This document shows, one piece after another, positions 22,131 to 30,706 of a stretch of 30,897 nucleotides of DNA. The stretch is taken from assembly GCA_036001225.1 (NCBI GenBank), contig DASYUM010000212.1, positions 1-30,897 of the forward strand, given 5' to 3'. The notes beneath the pieces were generated by a model, which saw only the letters and a list, made by a program, of their open reading frames with translations, was not told where the DNA came from and searched no databases. How positions within the stretch are numbered: the stretch's first letter is position 1; every line of letters starts with the position of its first letter. This stretch comes from DASYUM01 sp036001225. Lineage in GTDB: Bacteria; Methylomirabilota; Methylomirabilia; Rokubacteriales; DASRDR01. The position numbers and the translations under genes are program-made.

Positions 22131-22139
22131 TGCTATACT
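22131..22139 (+). promoter_or_regulatory. Extended -10 promoter of the polysaccharide locus
   Basis: TGCTATACT, an extended -10 box identical to that before moaB, stands 35 nt before the ATG of the first glycosyltransferase. The intergenic stretch (22029-22174) separates this locus from the divergent moeB-like gene. A convincing -35 is not seen. Confidence 0.5.
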
Positions 22140-22174
22140 GGGGCACGCCCGAATCGGACAAATGTGACGGCCGG

Positions 22175-23281
22175 ATGCGGATCGCGATCGATGCGCGACT
22201 CTGGGGCGAGCCCCGAAGCGGCATCGGGCGGTACACGCGGTCGCTCGTCGAGGCCCTCCTGGCTCTCGCCCCTGACATGCAGTGGATCCTCTACCTCGAC
22301 GACCGCCCGGCCCCGGTGGCGGCGCCGCCCGGCGCCGAGACTCGCTGCGTGGGCGGGCGGCAGCGGCTCCTCTGGAGTCTGTGGGCCGCGCCCCGGGACC
22401 TGCGCCAGCATCCCGTCGATCTCTTCCACGGCGTGACCGGCTTCGAGCTGCCTCGGGCCGGCGCCTCCCGCCTGGTCACCACCGTCCATGACCTGATCCC
22501 GCTCCGTCTTCCCAGCCTCGTCCCCTGGCGGCACCGGTGGGCGGTGCGGGCTCTACTCGGCGGCGCGCTCCGACGCGCGACCCGCGTGATCGCCGTGTCG
22601 GAGGCGACACGGGCCGAGGTTCTCGCCCGCTTCCGGCTGGACCCGGCCAAGATCGTGGTGGTGCCCGAGGCGGCCGCCCCCCACTTCACCGCGCCGACGG
22701 CGGCGGAGACGGCGCGGGTGCGGGCCCGCTACGGGCTCGCGTCGCCCTATGTCCTCTTCGTTGGCTTGCTGGAGCCGAAGAAGAACCTCCCGGCGCTGTT
22801 CGAGGCCGCCGACCGGCTGCGCCGGGCGGGCGCCTGGGGCGAGACTCGGCTGGTGCTGGCCGGCGCGCGCGGGTGGGGCATGACCGACCTCGCGGCCGAC
22901 GCCGAGCGCCGGGGCTTGGCCGACGTCGTCCGGCTCCTGGGCCCGGTGCCGGAGGCCGACCTGCCCGGCCTCTACGCCGGCGCGCGGGCCTTTGCCTTTC
23001 CCTCCCTCTGGGAGGGGTTCGGGCTGCCGGTGCTGGAGGCGATGGCGGCCGGCGTCCCTGTCGTGGCTGCCCGCCGGGGCGCGCTGCCCGAGGTCACCGC
23101 CGGCGCGGCGCTGCTGGTGGAGCCGGAGGGGGCGGCCCTCGCGGAGGCGCTGGGGACGCTGCTCGCGGATGCCGCCTTGCGGGAGCGGCTGCGGGAGGCC
23201 GGCCTCGCCCGAGCCAAGGCGTTCTCGTGGGAGCGCACGGCGAGCGAGACGCTGGCTGTGTATCGCGCGGCCCTGACATGA
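22175..23281 (+). CDS. Glycosyltransferase family 4 (first of four)
   Basis: GT-B enzyme of 368 residues that would transfer a sugar from a nucleotide-sugar to a lipid-linked glycan. The N-terminal domain opens MRIAIDARLWGEPRSGIGRYTRSL, the MtfB-like DAR---SGIGRY signature, with VTTVHDLIPLRLP and VIAVSEATRAEV. The C-terminal donor domain has YVLFVGLLEPKKNL, LVLAGARGWG, LLGPVPEADLPGLYAGA and FPSLWEGFGLPVLEAMAAGVPVVAA, containing the EX7E motif. I chose the ATG at 22175 since the DAR motif begins there. Its stop overlaps the flippase start (ATGA). A 37-nt identical stretch is shared with the gene at 24832. Confidence 0.93.
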   Translation: MRIAIDARLWGEPRSGIGRYTRSLVEALLALAPDMQWILYLDDRPAPVAAPPGAETRCVGGRQRLLWSLWAAPRDLRQHPVDLFHGVTGFELPRAGASRLVTTVHDLIPLRLPSLVPWRHRWAVRALLGGALRRATRVIAVSEATRAEVLARFRLDPAKIVVVPEAAAPHFTAPTAAETARVRARYGLASPYVLFVGLLEPKKNLPALFEAADRLRRAGAWGETRLVLAGARGWGMTDLAADAERRGLADVVRLLGPVPEADLPGLYAGARAFAFPSLWEGFGLPVLEAMAAGVPVVAARRGALPEVTAGAALLVEPEGAALAEALGTLLADAALRERLREAGLARAKAFSWERTASETLAVYRAALT

Positions 23282-24729
23282 GTCGCCTCGTCGGCCCCGC
23301 CGATCGGATGGCCCGCAACACGCTCCTCAAGGCCGCCGTCCAGGCGACGCGGCTCCTGTCGCTGGCGTTCGTCATCCTGGCCGCGCGGGTGCTCGGGCCC
23401 GAGGGCTTCGGCAAGTTCACCTTCGCCTACGCGCTGGCGACCCTGCTGGGGGCGGCGCTCGATCTCGGAATGCACTCGATCCTGGTCCGCAGCATCGCCC
23501 GGGCTCGCTCCGATACCGCCGAGTACTGGGCGGCCGCCGTCACCCTGAAGCTCGCCCTGCTCGTTCCGGTCGGCGCCATCTTCGCCGCCCTCCCGCTGGT
23601 GACCGCGCGGCCGCTCGACACGACCGCCGCCGTGTGGCTGTTGGGAACGGCGATCGCGCTTCAGTCCTTCATCGAGCTGGCCGTCTGCGTGTTCACGGGC
23701 TTCGAGCGGCTGGAGGCCGAGCTGGGGGTGCGCATCGTCGAGAAGCTGGTGCTGTTCGGCGTCGGGGTGGCCGGGCTCGCGCTCGGCGGCCGACTGCTGC
23801 TGGTCGCCGGCGCTTTCGTCGTTGCCGGAGCCGTCTCCCTGACGCTCGGGGTGGGGCTGGTCCATCGCCGGTTCGCGCGCCTCGCCTGGCACTGGCATCC
23901 CGCGGGGGCCCGCGCGCTGGCGCGCGCGCTGGGGCCGGTGGCGGTCGCGTTCCTGCTCGCCTTCACCACCACCCGGCTGGTGCCGCTCCTGGTCGCCCTC
24001 CTCGCGGGTGATGTCGCCGCCGGCTACTTCGGGGCGGCCATTCGCGTCCTCGACGTGGTGATGGTCGCGCCCGTGATCGTGGTGGCGGGGGTGTATCCCG
24101 TCCTCGCCCGCCTGGGCCCGGGTGAGCCCGAGTTTCGCCGGGTCGTCATCAGCGCGGTGGGCTGGCTCCTCGTCTTGGGCGCGGCGGTAGGCCTCGCCTT
24201 CGGTCACGGCGCCGAGTGGCTCACCGCCCGCGTCTACGGCCCGCGTTACGCTCTGGCGGCGCCCGCCCTCGCCGTGCTCGGCCTCGCGGCCGGCCTCGGC
24301 TTCCTCAGCCACTTCCTCGGCTTCGTCCTCCTCGCCCTCGACCGCCCGCGGCGGCTGGTCATGGTCGCCGCGACCAGCCTGGCCGCCAGCATCGCGCTGA
24401 CGCCCGGCCTGGTGGTCACGCTCGGCGCGGTGGGCGGCGCGCTCGCGCTCGCCCTCGTCGAGCTGGTCGCGGTCACCGGCAGCTTGGTGGCGCTGATCCC
24501 GTTCATCCGCCTGCCCTTCGATCGCCGGGCTGCCAAGACCGCGGCGGCGGCCCTCGGCGCGGTCCTGGTGGCGGGCGCCCTCCCGGCCGGCAGCGGCGCT
24601 CGGTTGGTCATCGCCCTCGCCGTCTACGCCGCCGGCCTCCTCGCTCTGCGTCCGGCGCCGATGCGCGCGGGCCGCCGGCTCCTGCGTGGCGCCGTCGGCG
24701 GCGGGGACGTTCGGACCCGATGGCCGTAA
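23278..24729 (+). CDS. Polysaccharide flippase (Wzx/RfbX family)
   Basis: Membrane protein of 483 residues with about 12-14 hydrophobic helices, of the MOP/MATE-like polysaccharide exporters that flip undecaprenyl-linked repeat units across the inner membrane. The N-terminus ARNTLLKAAVQATRLLSLAFVILAARVLGPEGFGKFTFAYALATLLGAALDLG is the family hallmark (ARVLGPE-FG-FTFAYA----L----DLG). Mid-chain FLLAFTTTRLVPLLVALLAGDVAAGYFGAAIRVLD also matches. The ATG overlaps the stop of the glycosyltransferase (ATGA), so the two are co-translated. About 100 GC-rich non-coding bases follow before the next gene. Confidence 0.92.
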   Translation: MSRLVGPADRMARNTLLKAAVQATRLLSLAFVILAARVLGPEGFGKFTFAYALATLLGAALDLGMHSILVRSIARARSDTAEYWAAAVTLKLALLVPVGAIFAALPLVTARPLDTTAAVWLLGTAIALQSFIELAVCVFTGFERLEAELGVRIVEKLVLFGVGVAGLALGGRLLLVAGAFVVAGAVSLTLGVGLVHRRFARLAWHWHPAGARALARALGPVAVAFLLAFTTTRLVPLLVALLAGDVAAGYFGAAIRVLDVVMVAPVIVVAGVYPVLARLGPGEPEFRRVVISAVGWLLVLGAAVGLAFGHGAEWLTARVYGPRYALAAPALAVLGLAAGLGFLSHFLGFVLLALDRPRRLVMVAATSLAASIALTPGLVVTLGAVGGALALALVELVAVTGSLVALIPFIRLPFDRRAAKTAAAALGAVLVAGALPAGSGARLVIALAVYAAGLLALRPAPMRAGRRLLRGAVGGGDVRTRWP

Positions 24730-24831
24730 CGGGATGCTGAGCGACGCCACCCCGCGCCCGCGGGCCCTGCCCGCGCGCCGCGTCCCGGGGGGAGGGTGGG
24801 ACGGCGGGCCGAGTCCCTCCCCGAGAGTCTG

Positions 24832-25983
24832 ATGCACGTCGTGCTGGACGCCCGCTACGTCGCCCGCACCCAGTCCGGCGTCGGCCACTACACCCAGCGG
24901 CTGATCGGCGGCCTGGCGGCCATCGACCGGACGAACCGCTACACCTGCGTGGTGGTGAAGGACGGACCGGGCCTGGCGGTGACGCAGTCCAACGTGGAAT
25001 GCTGGCCGACGCGCATCTCGTTCGAGGACCACTTGGCCGGCGACCTCTGGCTGCTCGGATATCTGCCGGTGCGGCTGCGGCGGCTACGGGCCGACGTCTA
25101 TCACGGGCCGGCGGTCTTCCTCCCGCTGGTCAAGTGGGGCTATCGCACCGTGGTCACCATTCACGACCTGGTCTCTTTCCTCTTTCCGGGGACGGTGCCG
25201 CGCAAGTACAGCCTCTACATGCGGCTGATGACCCGGCTCGCGGTCCGGTCGGCAGATCGCATCATCGCGGTCTCGGGCGCGACGCGCGATGATCTCGCGC
25301 GGGTGCTGCGTGTTCCCAGCGAGCGGATGGTGGTCATCCACGAAGCGGTGGCGCCGGAGTTCGCGGTGCCGCCGCCGCCGGCAGCCAGGGCGGCGGTGGC
25401 GCGCCGTTATGGCATCCGGCCGCCCTACTGTCTCTTCGTCGGCAACCTCGAGCCGCGCAAGAATCTGGCCCGGCTGGTGGAGGCCTTCGCCCGCGTCCGC
25501 CGCCGGGCGAAGGCCGGCGATGACGGTGGCCCCCAGCTCGTGCTGGCCGGGACCCGCGGCTGGCTCTCCGGGGGCATCTTCCGGGCGGTGGAGGCGCACG
25601 ACATGGCCGGAACCATCCGGTTCACGGGCTACGTGCCGCCGGCCGATCTGCCGGCGTTGTACGCGGGCGCGACCTGCTTCGTGTTTCCGTCTCTCTACGA
25701 GGGGTTCGGGCTGCCGGTGCTGGAGGCGATGGCGGTCGGGACGCCGGTGGTGGCATCGCGGGTGGGGGCGATCCCCGAGGTGGCCGGCGACGCCGCGCTC
25801 CTGGTGGACGCCCAGCGCCCGGAGGAGATCGCCGACGCGATCGAGACCGTGCTCGCCGACGGCGGATTGCGCGCCGAATTGGCCGCTCGTGGCCGGGCCC
25901 GGGCCGCGTGCTTCACGTGGGAAAGGGTCGCCCGCCAGACGCTCGCCGTCTACGAGGCCGTCCACGCGGCGCCGGCCGGCTAG
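24832..25983 (+). CDS. Glycosyltransferase family 4 (second of four)
   Basis: GT-B glycosyltransferase of 383 residues, paralogous to the gene at 22175. Motifs: MHVVLDARYVARTQSGVGHYTQRL, VYHGPAVFLP, VVTIHDLVSFLFPGTVPRKYS, IIAVSGATRDDLARVL, YCLFVGNLEPRKNLARLVEAF, LVLAGTRGWLSGG, RFTGYVPPADLPALYAGATCFVFPSLYEGFGLPVLEAMAVGTPVVAS (EX7E). No export signal; it would work on the cytoplasmic membrane face. I chose the ATG directly before the HVVLDAR motif; an earlier in-frame start at 24796 adds an Arg-rich piece unlike the family. Donor and acceptor sugars cannot be told from sequence. Confidence 0.92.
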   Translation: MHVVLDARYVARTQSGVGHYTQRLIGGLAAIDRTNRYTCVVVKDGPGLAVTQSNVECWPTRISFEDHLAGDLWLLGYLPVRLRRLRADVYHGPAVFLPLVKWGYRTVVTIHDLVSFLFPGTVPRKYSLYMRLMTRLAVRSADRIIAVSGATRDDLARVLRVPSERMVVIHEAVAPEFAVPPPPAARAAVARRYGIRPPYCLFVGNLEPRKNLARLVEAFARVRRRAKAGDDGGPQLVLAGTRGWLSGGIFRAVEAHDMAGTIRFTGYVPPADLPALYAGATCFVFPSLYEGFGLPVLEAMAVGTPVVASRVGAIPEVAGDAALLVDAQRPEEIADAIETVLADGGLRAELAARGRARAACFTWERVARQTLAVYEAVHAAPAG

Positions 25984-26004
25984 CGGGCGGAGCGGGGTCC
26001 TCGA

Positions 26005-27126
26005 TTGAGAGTCGGGCTCGACGCCCGCAAGCTCTACGACTTCGGCATCGGTACCCACATCCAGGGGTTGCTCGGCGAGTTCGCCGCGCTCGGTGTGCCG
26101 GAGGAGCTGGTCGTCTATGCGCCACCGGATGGCGGCCGGCCGGCGGCTCTCGCCGAGGCTCGCGGCCTGGCCTGGCGAACCGAGTCAGCGCCGCCCTACT
26201 CGCTCGCCGAGTTGTGGCGCCTGGCGCTGGCCGCTCGCCGCGACCGCGTCCAGGTCTTCCACGCGCCCCACTACGTCTGTCCGCCCCTGCTGCCGTGCCC
26301 GGCGGTGGTCACGATCCACGATCTGATCCACCTGCGCTTCCCGACCCATCGGAGTCTCCTGGCGCCGATCTATGCGCGGGTGATGCTGCGGCTGGCCGTG
26401 CGCCGGGCGGCGCGCCTGATCACGGTGTCGGAATCGACCCGCCGCGACCTCGCCGAGCGGCTGGGGGCCCGGCCCGAGCAGGTCCGCGTCATCCCCAACG
26501 GCGTGGCGCCGCAGTTCCGGCCGGCGGCCGACCCCGCCGCGGTCGCCGCCGAGCTGGCGGCGCTGGGGGCGACCCCGCCGTATCTGCTGTTCGTCGGCAA
26601 TCCACTCCCTCACAAGAACCTCCCCCGCCTCCTCGAGGCGTTCGCGATGCTGCCGGTCGAAGTGGGCCGCCTGGTCGTGGCGGGCGTGGGCCCGGCGGCG
26701 CGCCCGGTCGTCGCCGCCGCGATCGAGGCCCGTGGGCTGGGGGCGCGGGTGCTCGTGTTCGCTCCGCTGGGCGCCGACGTCCTGCCCCGGCTGTATCAGG
26801 GCGCAACGGCGCTGGTGTGCCCCTCGCTGTGGGAGGGCTTCGGCCTGCCGGCCCTGGAGGCGATGGCCTGCGGCACGCCCGTCCTCGCCGCCGATCGGGG
26901 CGGACTGGCCGAAGTGGTGGGAGACGCGGGGGTTCTCGTCGATCCCACGAACGTTGACGCATTGCGTGAGGGTATGTATAATCTCGCCGTTCAGGAACCT
27001 TTGCGCGCGGCGCTGCGGGCCGCCGGCTTGGCTCGCGCCCGCGCGTTTTCATGGCGGCAGGCCGCGGACGCCACCGTCGGCGTCTACCGGGAAGCCTTGG
27101 CGGGAGGGTCAGGGAGCCACGGGTAG
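26005..27126 (+). CDS. Glycosyltransferase family 4 (third of four), TTG start
   Basis: GT-B glycosyltransferase of 373 residues. It begins at TTG with (M)RVGLDARKLYDFGIGTHIQGLL, positioned exactly as in its paralogues; GGAGCGGGG lies upstream. Other motifs are VFHAPHYVCPPLLPCPAVVTIHDLIHLRFP, LITVSESTRRDLAERLG, YLLFVGNPLPHKNLPRLLEAF, and VCPSLWEGFGLPALEAMACGTPVLAADRGGLAEVVGDAGVLVDP (EX7E donor motif). Compared with the other two it has a changed acceptor loop (DFGIGTH in place of QSGVGHY), suggesting a different acceptor. It follows the previous gene by 21 nt and precedes the next by 4 nt. Confidence 0.92.
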   Translation: MRVGLDARKLYDFGIGTHIQGLLGEFAALGVPEELVVYAPPDGGRPAALAEARGLAWRTESAPPYSLAELWRLALAARRDRVQVFHAPHYVCPPLLPCPAVVTIHDLIHLRFPTHRSLLAPIYARVMLRLAVRRAARLITVSESTRRDLAERLGARPEQVRVIPNGVAPQFRPAADPAAVAAELAALGATPPYLLFVGNPLPHKNLPRLLEAFAMLPVEVGRLVVAGVGPAARPVVAAAIEARGLGARVLVFAPLGADVLPRLYQGATALVCPSLWEGFGLPALEAMACGTPVLAADRGGLAEVVGDAGVLVDPTNVDALREGMYNLAVQEPLRAALRAAGLARARAFSWRQAADATVGVYREALAGGSGSHG

Positions 27127-27130
27127 CCGA

Positions 27131-28237
27131 ATGCGGGTCGCGCTGGTCCATGACTGGCTGACCGGCATGCGGGGGGGCGAGCGGGTGCTCGAGGCGCTCG
27201 TTGGCCTCTACCCCACCGCGACTATCCACACCCTGGTCCACGTGCCGGGGAGCGTGTCGCCGGCCATCGAGGCGCGCCCCATCCGGACGTCGTTCATCCA
27301 ACGCTTGCCTGGTGCGCCTTCCCGCTTTCGCCAGTACCTCCCGCTCTTTCCCCTCGCGATGGCGCGTTTTCGGTTCGACGGGTACGACCTCGTCCTCTCG
27401 ACGAGCCACTGCGTCGCGCTCGGGGTTCAGCCCCCGCCGGCGACGGCGCACGTCGCGTACTGCTTCACCCCGATGCGCTACGCGTGGGACTTCCGCGAGG
27501 AGTACCTCCGTCGCCTGCCCGCCGGCCTCCGGGCCGGCAGCCGCGCGGCGCTGGCCGCGCTCCGCCGCTGGGACCGCGGGGCCGGGCGGCGAGCCGGCTA
27601 CCTGGCGTGCATCTCGCGGCACGTGGGCGAGCGGATCCGCTACGCCTACGGACGGGACGCGCGCGTCATCTATCCGCCCGTGCGGACCGACTTCTTCCAG
27701 CCCGATGGCGAGCCCGGCGACGCCTTCCTCTGCGTGTCGGCGTTCGCGCCCTACAAGCGGCTCGACGTGGCGGTGGAGGCCTTCACGCGCCTTCACTGGC
27801 CCCTGGTCGTGGTCGGCGCCGGGGCCGACGAGGCGCGCCTCCGCCGCCGGGCCGGGCCGACCGTGCGCTTTCTCGGCTGGCAAGACGACGCCGCGCTGCG
27901 AACCGCCTACGCCCGCTGCCGGGCCTTCGTCTTCCCGGCGGAGGAAGAGTTCGGCATCGCCCCTCTGGAGGCGATGGCGATGGGCCGGCCGGTGATCGCC
28001 TACGGGCGCGGGGCGCTGACCGAGACCTGCCTGGAGGGCGTGACCGGTCTGTTCTTCCGCGAGCAGACGCCAGAGGCGCTGATCGACGCCCTCCGGCGCT
28101 TCGAGGTGACCGGCTGGAGCGCGGAGAAGATCCGGGCTCACGCGCTCCGTTTCGGCGAGGCGCGCTTCCGCACCGAGATGGAGGCGTTCGTGGCGGAGTG
28201 CCTCGCCCTCCACCGGGAGCCCGGCCCGGCGTGCTGA
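27131..28237 (+). CDS. Glycosyltransferase family 4 (fourth of four), WbaZ-like
   Basis: GT-B glycosyltransferase of 368 residues from a different subgroup: it opens MRVALVHDWLTGMRGGERVLEALVGLYPTATIHTLVHVPGSVSP, the HDWL-G-RGGE signature of WbaZ-like mannosyltransferases, with VLSTSHCVALGVQPP, HVAYCFTPMRYAWDFREEYLRRL, ACISRHVGERIRYAYGRDARVIYPPVRTDFF and FVFPAEEEFGIAPLEAMAMGRPVIAYGRGALTETCLEGVTGLFF (EX7E). The ATG lies 4 nt after the previous stop; the following GTG overlaps its end by 7 nt, so the genes are a tight operon. Mannose as donor is a family-based guess. Confidence 0.92.
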   Translation: MRVALVHDWLTGMRGGERVLEALVGLYPTATIHTLVHVPGSVSPAIEARPIRTSFIQRLPGAPSRFRQYLPLFPLAMARFRFDGYDLVLSTSHCVALGVQPPPATAHVAYCFTPMRYAWDFREEYLRRLPAGLRAGSRAALAALRRWDRGAGRRAGYLACISRHVGERIRYAYGRDARVIYPPVRTDFFQPDGEPGDAFLCVSAFAPYKRLDVAVEAFTRLHWPLVVVGAGADEARLRRRAGPTVRFLGWQDDAALRTAYARCRAFVFPAEEEFGIAPLEAMAMGRPVIAYGRGALTETCLEGVTGLFFREQTPEALIDALRRFEVTGWSAEKIRAHALRFGEARFRTEMEAFVAECLALHREPGPAC

Positions 28238-29631
28238 AGGAGCGGCGGCTCTGGCTGGTGCTGGCCCTGGTGGCCGGCGATGCCGCCGCGGCCGTGGTTG
28301 CGTTCCTGGCGGCGTACGCGGTCCGGTTCGGCAGCGGCCTCATCCCGACTCCGCTGGGGGTCCCGCCGCTCTCCCCCTACCTCTCCCTGCTGCTCCCGCT
28401 GGTCCCGCTCCACACGTTGGCCCTCAAGGTGGCCGGGCTCTACGAATACCGGCACGAACGGACGAAGGCGGACGAGGCGTTCCTGGTCGTCCAGGGGGTG
28501 AGCCTGGCCACGCTGCTGCTGGTGGCCTCCACCTTCTTCATCCGGAACTTCTCCTACTCGCGCTGGGCGATCCTGCTCTTCTGGGGTCTCGACGTCGTCT
28601 ACGTCTACACCGTGCGGCTGGCCATCCGGGAAGTCGTCCGCGGGCTCCGGCGCCATGGCCGCTTCGTGCGGCGAGCGCTCGTGGTCGGGGCGGGCCCGCT
28701 CGGCCAGGAGGTGACCCGCCGATTGCGCGGACACCCCGAGTTCGGGGTGCGGGTGGTCGGCTACCTCGACGACCGCCGGCCGGCCGGCGAGCGCGTGGAA
28801 GGCAAGGAGATCCTCGGCGGCTACGAGAGCGTGACCCAGATCATCGCCGACCACGGGGTCGACCAGCTATTCCTGGCGCTGCCGATGGAGGCCCACCACG
28901 AGATGCTGAAGATCCTCAACGCGCTGGAGGGCGAGCTGGTGGACGTGCGGATCGTGCCCGATGTCCTCCAGTTCGTGACCCTCCGCTCGGCGGTGGAAGA
29001 GCTGGAAGGGCTGCCGGTCATCAGCCTCGCCCAGTCGCCCATCACCGGCTGGAGCCGGGTCGCCAAGCGCGGCATGGATCTCGCCCTGGCCGCGCTGGGG
29101 CTGCTGGTGCTGGCGCCGCTGATGGCCGTGATCGCGCTGGCGATCCGGTTGACCTCGCCGGGTCCCGTCCTCTACCGTCAAGACCGGATGGGTCTCGACG
29201 GCCGCTCGTTCGAGATGCTGAAGTTCCGGTCGATGCAGGTGGACGCCGAGGCCGAGAGCGGGCCGGTGTGGGCCAGCGCGGAGGATGGCCGCCGGACGGC
29301 GCTCGGCCGGCTCCTCCGGCGGTTCTCGCTCGACGAGCTGCCCCAGCTCTGGAACGTCGTGCGGGGGGAGATGAGCCTGGTGGGGCCGCGGCCCGAGCGG
29401 CCCTTCTTCGTGCACCAGTTCAAGACGATGATCCCCCAGTACATGCTCCGTCACAAGGTCAGGTCGGGCTTGACCGGCTGGGCCCAGATCAACGGCCTGC
29501 GCGGCAACACCTCGCTGGAGAAGCGGCTCGAGTACGACCTGTACTACATCCAGAACTGGTCGGTGGCGCTCGACGTCAAGATCTTGCTGCTGACCATCTA
29601 CCGGGCGTGGCAGCATCGCCAGGCCCACTGA
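28231..29631 (+). CDS. Polyprenyl glycosylphosphotransferase (WcaJ/WbaP type)
   Basis: Initiating enzyme of polysaccharide repeat-unit synthesis, moving a sugar-1-phosphate from a nucleotide sugar to undecaprenyl phosphate. The 466 residues comprise an N-terminal bundle of four transmembrane helices (about 5-130), a Rossmann-like CoA-binding-3 domain (RRALVVGAGPLGQEVTRRLRGHPEFGVRVVGYLDD) and a C-terminal catalytic domain: KRGMDLALAALGLLVLAPLM, SPGPVLYRQDRMGLDGRSFEMLKFRSM, RRFSLDELPQLWNVVRGEMSLVGPRPERPFFV and VRSGLTGWAQINGLRGNTSLEKRLEYDLYYIQNWS, all conserved family motifs. Start is GTG at 28231 within the end of the preceding gene. As first-step enzyme it sets the reducing-end sugar, often glucose or galactose. 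Confidence 0.95.
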   Translation: MLKERRLWLVLALVAGDAAAAVVAFLAAYAVRFGSGLIPTPLGVPPLSPYLSLLLPLVPLHTLALKVAGLYEYRHERTKADEAFLVVQGVSLATLLLVASTFFIRNFSYSRWAILLFWGLDVVYVYTVRLAIREVVRGLRRHGRFVRRALVVGAGPLGQEVTRRLRGHPEFGVRVVGYLDDRRPAGERVEGKEILGGYESVTQIIADHGVDQLFLALPMEAHHEMLKILNALEGELVDVRIVPDVLQFVTLRSAVEELEGLPVISLAQSPITGWSRVAKRGMDLALAALGLLVLAPLMAVIALAIRLTSPGPVLYRQDRMGLDGRSFEMLKFRSMQVDAEAESGPVWASAEDGRRTALGRLLRRFSLDELPQLWNVVRGEMSLVGPRPERPFFVHQFKTMIPQYMLRHKVRSGLTGWAQINGLRGNTSLEKRLEYDLYYIQNWSVALDVKILLLTIYRAWQHRQAH

Positions 29632-29644
29632 TCGGCGACGCCTC

Positions 29645-30706
29645 ATGCGCGGCCTGATTCTCGCCGGCGGCCGGGGCACGCGGCTCCGCCCGATCACCTT
29701 CACGTCGGCCAAGCAGCTGGTCCCGGTCGCCAACAAGCCCATCCTGTTCTACGGCCTGGAGGCGCTGGCCGCCTCCGGGATCCGCGAGATCGGCATCGTC
29801 GTCGGCGACACCCACCAGGAGATCCGGGACGCCGTGGGGGACGGGAGCCGGTGGGGAGTCGCCGTCTCTTATCTCCCCCAGGCGGCGCCTCTCGGCCTCG
29901 CCCACGCGGTGCTGACCGCCGAGGCGTTCCTGCGTGGGCGCCCCTTCGTCATGTACCTGGGCGACAACTTGATCCGGGAGCCACTGGCGCCGCTCGTGCT
30001 GCGCTTTCGGAACGAGGCGCCGAATGCCCAGATCTTGCTCGCCAAGGTTCCGAACCCGCAGGACTTCGGGGTGGCCGAGTTGCGCGACGGCCGCGTCGTC
30101 CGTCTGGTCGAGAAGCCGAAGACCCCACCGTCCGACCTGGCCCTGGTCGGCATCTACATGTTCGACGACCACGTCTTCGACGCCGCCCGGGCCATCCGCC
30201 CGTCGGGGCGGGGGGAGCTCGAGATCACCGACGCCATCCAGCAGCTCATCGACCGCGGGCTCACGGTCCGCCCCCACGTGATCGAGGGCTGGTGGAAGGA
30301 CACCGGGAAGCTGGAGGACCTGCTGGAGGCGAACCGGATCATCCTCGATAGCGTGGAGACGCGGGTGGAGGGGGTGATCCAGGACTCGGAGCTGACCGGG
30401 AAGGTGGTGGTCGAGGCGGAAGCGAAGGTGGTCGGCAGCCACATCCGGGGGCCGGCCATCATCGGGCGAGGCGCCCTCATCGAAAACGCCTACGTCGGGC
30501 CCTTCACGTCCATCGGCGATGGGGTGACGGTGCGGGCGAGCGAAGTGGAGCACTCGATCGTGCTGGAGGGCTCCGCGATCACCGACGTGGCCGGGCGGAT
30601 CGAGAACAGCCTGATCGGCCGCAACGTCACCGTGTACCGGGCGGAGTCCAAGCCGCGCGCCTACAACTTGATGTTGGGCGACCGCAGCCAAGTCGGCCTC
30701 CAGTAG
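29645..30706 (+). CDS. rfbA: Glucose-1-phosphate thymidylyltransferase, long form
   Basis: Makes dTDP-glucose from glucose-1-phosphate and dTTP, the first step to dTDP-rhamnose and other deoxysugars. Residues 1 to about 235 form the nucleotidyltransferase: GLILAGGRGTRLRPITFTSAKQLVPVANKPIL (GG-GTRL-P--K-L-P signature), FVMYLGDNLI, FGVAEL, LVEKPKTPPSDLALVGIYMF and VIEGWWKDTGKLEDLLEANR. Residues about 245-353 are a left-handed beta-helix of hexapeptide repeats (KVVVEAEAKVVGSHIRGPAIIGRGALIENAYVGPFTSIGDGV), which marks the long RmlA form of 350-360 residues, common in actinomycetes and archaea. The start is 13 nt after the previous gene; rfbB begins immediately after its stop. Confidence 0.94.
   Translation: MRGLILAGGRGTRLRPITFTSAKQLVPVANKPILFYGLEALAASGIREIGIVVGDTHQEIRDAVGDGSRWGVAVSYLPQAAPLGLAHAVLTAEAFLRGRPFVMYLGDNLIREPLAPLVLRFRNEAPNAQILLAKVPNPQDFGVAELRDGRVVRLVEKPKTPPSDLALVGIYMFDDHVFDAARAIRPSGRGELEITDAIQQLIDRGLTVRPHVIEGWWKDTGKLEDLLEANRIILDSVETRVEGVIQDSELTGKVVVEAEAKVVGSHIRGPAIIGRGALIENAYVGPFTSIGDGVTVRASEVEHSIVLEGSAITDVAGRIENSLIGRNVTVYRAESKPRAYNLMLGDRSQVGLQ

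Noticed and set aside
20853..22436. Long plus-strand frame of 527 codons opposite moeB
   Set aside because: It is the antisense shadow of the well-supported minus-strand gene, with low-complexity composition and no family motif.
22972..25032. Minus-strand frame of 686 codons
   Set aside because: Composition (His, Gln, Arg, Asp runs) is typical of antisense translation of GC-rich genes; it covers the flippase and glycosyltransferase.
23700..27000. Runs of similar GC-rich motifs as a CRISPR-like or tandem repeat
   Set aside because: The similarity is coding homology between paralogous glycosyltransferases; no regularly spaced direct repeats with spacers were found anywhere in the window.
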